Positions 12,207 to 15,620 of a stretch of 15,620 nucleotides of DNA are shown piece after piece. The notes beneath the pieces are model-generated. The model was given only the letters and a program-made list of their open reading frames with translations, was not told the DNA's origin and made no database searches. Positions within the stretch are counted from its first letter, which is position 1, and the number at the start of each line of letters is the position of its first letter. The stretch lies in contig WELB01000356.1 in NCBI GenBank assembly GCA_009602725.1, positions 70,053-85,672 of the forward strand, read 5' to 3'. The translations under genes were made by a program, and so were the position numbers. Origin of the DNA: Spirogloea muscicola. Its lineage: Eukaryota > Streptophyta > Zygnematophyceae > Spirogloeales > Spirogloeaceae.

Positions 12207-13735
12207 CGGCGCACCCCCGCAAGGCCCCGGCGGCGCTGGCGGGCGCCAGCGCCGTGCACGAGCTCCTCGAGTGCCCCGTCTGCACCAACTACATGTTCCC
12301 CCCCATCCACCAGGTCCTCTCGCCGCAGCCCCGCTCGCCCGCCTCGCGCCACCCCATTGCGGGTCCCGCAGCCGCCAGCCAGAGCCACAGCCTCGGACAT
12401 TCGAAGAGGACTGCGCTCCCGGTGCCCGCGACACCGGGTTGCCCGCCGGGCTGCCCTGAGCCCTGACCCCTTGCCTGCCTCCATTTTCCGCCTCCGGCAG
12501 TGCCCAAATGGGCACACGCTGTGCTCCCAGTGCAAGGCGCGGGTGAGCAACCGCTGCCCGACGTGCCGCCAGGAGCTGGGCAACATCCGCTGCCTGGCTC
12601 TCGAGAAGGTGGCCGAGTCCGTGGACTCCCCCTGCAAGTACCACCGCCTCGGCTGCCCCGAGGTGGTGCCCTACTTTTTCAAAGTCAAGCACGAGCAGCT
12701 CTGCTCCTTTCGGCCCTACAGGTGCTCGCCGCTCACGACCACTTGCCAAGCTGACTCTCTGCCAGGAGTCATTCTGCGAGACATTCTGCTGACATTGTGG
12801 AAATGTGATGCTAGCGTCGGACGCCCATGCCTAGCGGCCCGCTCAACACAGACATCTTCTCGTGTTGTCTTCTTACCACCAGCCACACGCCTTCCGTGGG
12901 GCTGTGTGTGCAGCTGCCCATATGCTGGCTCCGAGTGCACAGTGGCAGGCGACATACCCTTCCTGGTTGCTCACCTCCGCGACGATCACAAGGTGGACAT
13001 GCACAACGGTGCCACGTTCAACCACCGCTACGTGAAGCCCAATCCGCAGGAGGTGGAGAATGCGACGTGGATGCTGACGGTGAGTGCCAGCGGCGGCCCC
13101 CAGGCTGGTCACTTCAGTCTAGCAAGTCATGACAAGTTGTATCTCTCTCCGTTCTGATTAGAAGCAAGATCGGCACGCATTACGCATCCAGGTGTTCAAC
13201 TGCTTCGGACAGCACTTCTGCTTGCACTTTGAGGCCTTTCAGTTGGGGACGGCTCCCGTGTACATGGCTTTCTTGCGATTCATGGGGGATGACAGTGATG
13301 CCAAGAACTACAGTTACAGGTCCGCTGACCTCCAGCTTTTAGCAAAGCTCCTGCCTATTGCTCAGTGGTTTGCTCAATGCTCCAGCACAGACTCAGCAAT
13401 GCTTCTTCTGTCCTGCAAATGCACGAGCCTGTCGTCAAGCATGCACGTTCCGGGCATCCCCCTCTGTGGTTGATGACTTAGAAGCCTTGGTAACCCTGGC
13501 TCTTGAGATCAAGGCAAAGCTGCTTGCTCTTTTGCGTTGCAGCTTAGAGGTCGGTGCCAACGGGCGGAAGCTGACATGGCAGGGGGTGCCACGGAGTATC
13601 CGAGACTCACATCGGAGAGTGCGGGAAAGTCATGATGGCCTCATTGTTCAGCGGTCAATGGCTCTTTTCTTCTCCGGGGGCGACCGCAAGGAGCTAAAGC
13701 TCAGAGTGACCGGCAGAATATGGAAGGAGCAGTGA
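12207..13735 (+). CDS. SINA/SIAH-type RING E3 ubiquitin ligase, 5' end missing
   Basis: Exons 12207-12313 (partial), 12501-12721, 12914-13079, 13192-13319 and 13543-13735 join in phase to 270 residues plus stop. Land-plant SINAT proteins have about 310. The RING finger covers about residues 19-60: ECPVC in exon 1, then CPNGHTLCSQCKARV and CPTCRQ in exon 2. It binds two zincs and recruits the E2. The SIAH zinc fingers follow, with CKYHRLGCPE, CPYAGSECTVAGDIPFLVAH and RDDHKVDMH. The TRAF-like substrate-binding domain runs from ATWMLTVFNCFGQHFCLHFE to KLRVTGRIWKEQ. These enzymes act as dimers and ubiquitinate target proteins for degradation. The initiator and first codons are lost at the gap. 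The protein stops right after IWKEQ, without the short tail of land-plant SINATs. All Cys/His ligands I can check are present, so the gene is probably functional in the genome. Confidence 0.93.
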
Positions 13736-14117
13736 TTGCTGTGGCACCGTCCTGAATACCATTTGGCCCTTCCCTCTGTCACGTCATAGGTCCCCCCTTA
13801 AGGGTTCCGCTCGGGAGCTCATACACAAAGGGTAGTGGTACATAGCTTTGGTTTGAGAGCCATTGAGCTCCCACTTATTACAGTGGCAGGGTCACTTCCA
13901 CTAAGTAGTCAGCTTGATTAATGCCCTGCCTGCCATTGCAACTGGCTGCCACTCTTCTAAAGCACTGGATCACACTATTCAACAACATATTCTGCACAGG
14001 AGCTGCTCATCATGGGACAAGCTGACTCTCGGAGTGATTTATCCTTGGTCAGATACATCCGAGCTACAGGCACTATGGACAGAAGCAACTGTGCTGCTTT
14101 CCTTTGACAGGCTAAGA

Positions 14118-14163
14118 ATTGCCCCCAAGATGGTGGATGCAGTTCCACCATCTCGGGGGCAAT
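14118..14163. repeat. 20-bp inverted repeat with one mismatch
   Basis: Arms 14118-14137 (ATTGCCCCCAAGATGGTGGA) and 14144-14163 are complementary except at one base, around a 6-base loop, TGCAGT. The arms are GC-rich and stable. It is not a tRNA, and no simple repeat explains it. Confidence 0.85.
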
Positions 14164-14284
14164 ATGAATACTGCAGGTGCCAGTGTAGGCGGGCCAAGTG
14201 TCTTCGTCTGATCAGTGCAGTGTGGCTTGTCGCAACCACTAAGAAGCAGTGAGTAACCCACACTTGGACAAGAGGGCCACAATA

Positions 14285-14290
14285 TTTATT
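14285..14290 (-). promoter_or_regulatory. Candidate polyadenylation signal of the PLAC8 gene
   Basis: AATAAA on the - strand lies about 260 bases after the PLAC8-family stop codon, a reasonable 3' UTR length. This is a single motif without transcript support. Confidence 0.35.
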
Positions 14291-14546
14291 GGCAAAAAGT
14301 ACCACCTAAAGAACCCACACCTCTCACCGAAAACGGGCATCATGTAACATTGTCAGGCTGGCCAGTGACTGAGACCATGGAGGACACATGACATGCACAG
14401 CAAGGACAGAACCACCATGTACCATAGCAGCCATACAGGAGGCTGCTTGTCCCAGCTACACATTGAAAAGACAATGTGAGCAAGCTTGAGGTTCTGATCA
14501 TGTTCAGAGCAGTGGCAGAACGATTGGCCTGAGCAGCAAAGCAGCC

Positions 14547-15482
14547 CTAGCTGGCACTGCTGATTTTGACGACCGGGGGCGCGGACATCTGCACATCACC
14601 GTCGCTTGCATAGAAGCCAAGGTTGGAGCTGATGGGCCGGCTGACCATCTCACGGTGCTCCTGGCAGATTGCGCAGGGATGGCACCAGAAGTGCACACAG
14701 CAATCTCCACAGGGAGCCTCCTGCATTGGCCACAAGGCGCCGCTGTCAGGCCTCGCCACTCCCCGGGCCAGCTCAGGCAGGCCAGATCTTGAGAGCAGGG
14801 GCAGACAGTCCCTCCCCTTGCCAGACCAAGAACATCCTTGAGCAAGCACCAGGCAACGTGCCATGATCGCCCCCTGCAAGCGGACCAGTTGGGCTTGGCT
14901 AGAAACGTCGAGCAGCTTCTAATGTGAGTGGCCGGGCGAGGGGGGCACATACAGGAAGGTTGTACTTGCGGCGGATCTGTGTGCGGATGCCGCAGGCGTA
15001 GCAGGAGACGAGCGTGAACCAGAGGCCTACGGGGCCCAGCGACCAGATGGTGAGGAAGCCGATGCAGCCGCCCAGCAGCGTGTGCAGGACGCACGGCCCG
15101 AAGCACCCGACATTGTTCAGCTGCTCCACGTTCTGCACAGGCGCGTGACGCGATTCCGCCGCGGTCAGGCCACCTGCAAGGCAGAGTCACTGGCAGACAC
15201 TGCCCTCCCGCGCGACGAAGCGCCTCATTGGCGCAGGAGCGTGATCCAGCAGGTCGCGGGCCGGGGTCACGACCGCAGGCAGTTCAAGGGCCCTGCGCAC
15301 GTTGGCCAAGTCCGACCCGGGAGCTTCGGCAAGGGACAGCAGGAAGCGCCAGTGGGGCTGCGGCGGTCATCACGGGTTGGCGAGAGGCCCCGGCTGGAGC
15401 ACGCACAGCAGAATGGGGGGCGGCCAGCGAGCCGATCTCACCTGCCCGAACAGGACGCAGGGGCAGAAGGTGCCCATGGCGC
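14547..15482 (-). CDS. PLAC8-family cysteine-rich membrane protein, 5' end uncertain
   Basis: Three exons on the - strand, about 15482-15442, 15132-14953 and 14720-14547, join in phase with GT-AG introns. They give at least 129 residues from the ATG at 15477. The first ends FCPCVLFGQ, the usual PLAC8 entry motif. The second has NVEQLNNVGCFGPCVLHTLL, a hydrophobic segment (GFLTIWSLGPVGLWFTLVSC) and CGIRTQIRRKYNLP. The third has EAPCGDCCVHFWCHPCAICQ and EHREM, then an 33-residue polar tail. The Cys spacing matches plant PLAC8 proteins (MCA, PCR and FW2.2-like), which act at the plasma membrane in metal or calcium transport or in organ-size control; which role applies here cannot be told. Most relatives have more residues before FCPC, and an AG acceptor lies just before the ATG (15483), so an upstream exon probably lies beyond the window. 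Confidence 0.85.
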
Positions 15483-15620
15483 CTGCGACGGCACGCGCGA
15501 GCGACGGGGCAGAGGAGGCGCGGCAGTCAGCAGTCAGCGCGGCAGGTGGAGATGCGGGCAGGGAAGCAGGCGGGCGGGGCAGGCAGGGGGGGCTGACAGG
15601 AGTGGGGGTGGTCGGCGCAG
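15483..15620 (-). other. Likely intron or 5' leader of the PLAC8 gene
   Basis: Read on the - strand, this pyrimidine-rich sequence ends in CCGTCGCAG, a good splice acceptor just before the first recognised PLAC8 exon. It contains no obvious coding sequence. The matching donor and exon would lie beyond the right edge. Confidence 0.45.

Larger units (their letters stand above)
13736..14546. other. Intergenic region between convergent SINA and PLAC8 genes
   Basis: This region of 811 bases holds the two 3' UTRs. It contains a long hairpin at 14118-14163 and an AATAAA on the - strand at 14290-14285. A 112-codon open frame (13914-14252, +) overlaps the hairpin and resembles nothing I know; I treat it as chance. 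Confidence 0.55.

Noticed and set aside
12131-12466. A fusion of a hydrophobic plastid start with a RING domain
   Set aside because: The frame runs through the N at 12206 and into SINA intron 1. The shared frame is coincidence at a contig join.
13914-14252. 112-codon open frame downstream of SINA
   Set aside because: It overlaps the 20-bp inverted repeat, has no recognisable motif and lies in the expected 3' UTR region.

Overview
The window is a chimera of two kinds of DNA. Positions 1 to about 7721 and 12207-15620 are GC-rich, intron-bearing nuclear DNA of a green-lineage eukaryote. Positions about 7722-12205 are AT-rich plastid DNA. The plastid piece carries rpoB, trnC-GCA, petN, ycf66 (interrupted by a group II intron), psbM and trnL-CAA. 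petN together with an intron-split ycf66 points to a streptophyte alga or early land plant. The plant-type SINA and PLAC8 genes and the high nuclear GC agree best with a streptophyte (charophyte) alga. The sequence alone does not fix the genus.

Nuclear block A (1 to about 7721) has two convergent genes. The first is a 19-exon gene on the + strand (275-6217) for a FAN/NSMAF-type protein with an N-terminal GRAM/PH-like region, a BEACH domain and WD40 repeats. All 19 exons join with consistent phases into 1,114 codons plus a stop, using GT-AG introns throughout. The second is a 3-exon gene on the - strand (6885-7641) for a 180-residue, basic, Arg/Lys/Asp/Glu-rich protein. It starts [12 protein letters not shown], like an uncharacterised charged plant family.

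The plastid block (about 7722-12205) starts inside rpoB, which is cut after roughly 195 codons. A divergent trnC-petN pair follows, behind a bacterial-type promoter. Next come ycf66 and psbM on the - strand, then trnL-CAA. Beyond these lies a decayed phage/plasmid-type D5 (superfamily III) primase-helicase with one stop, one frameshift and a degraded P-loop. The block ends with two strong palindromes and a short unidentified ORF start running into a single N at 12206.

Nuclear block B (12207-15620) has two convergent genes. A SINA/SIAH-type RING E3 ubiquitin ligase on the + strand has lost its first codons at the N. A PLAC8-family cysteine-rich membrane protein on the - strand probably continues beyond the right end. 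A 20-bp inverted repeat lies in the intergenic region between them.

The plastid genes look intact, and both junctions cut a gene or abut a gap. An assembly or scaffolding join is therefore the simplest explanation, though a very recent nuclear insertion of plastid DNA cannot be excluded from sequence alone. The nuclear genes show no obvious shared pathway. The plastid genes serve transcription (rpoB), translation (tRNAs), cytochrome b6f (petN) and photosystem II (psbM).
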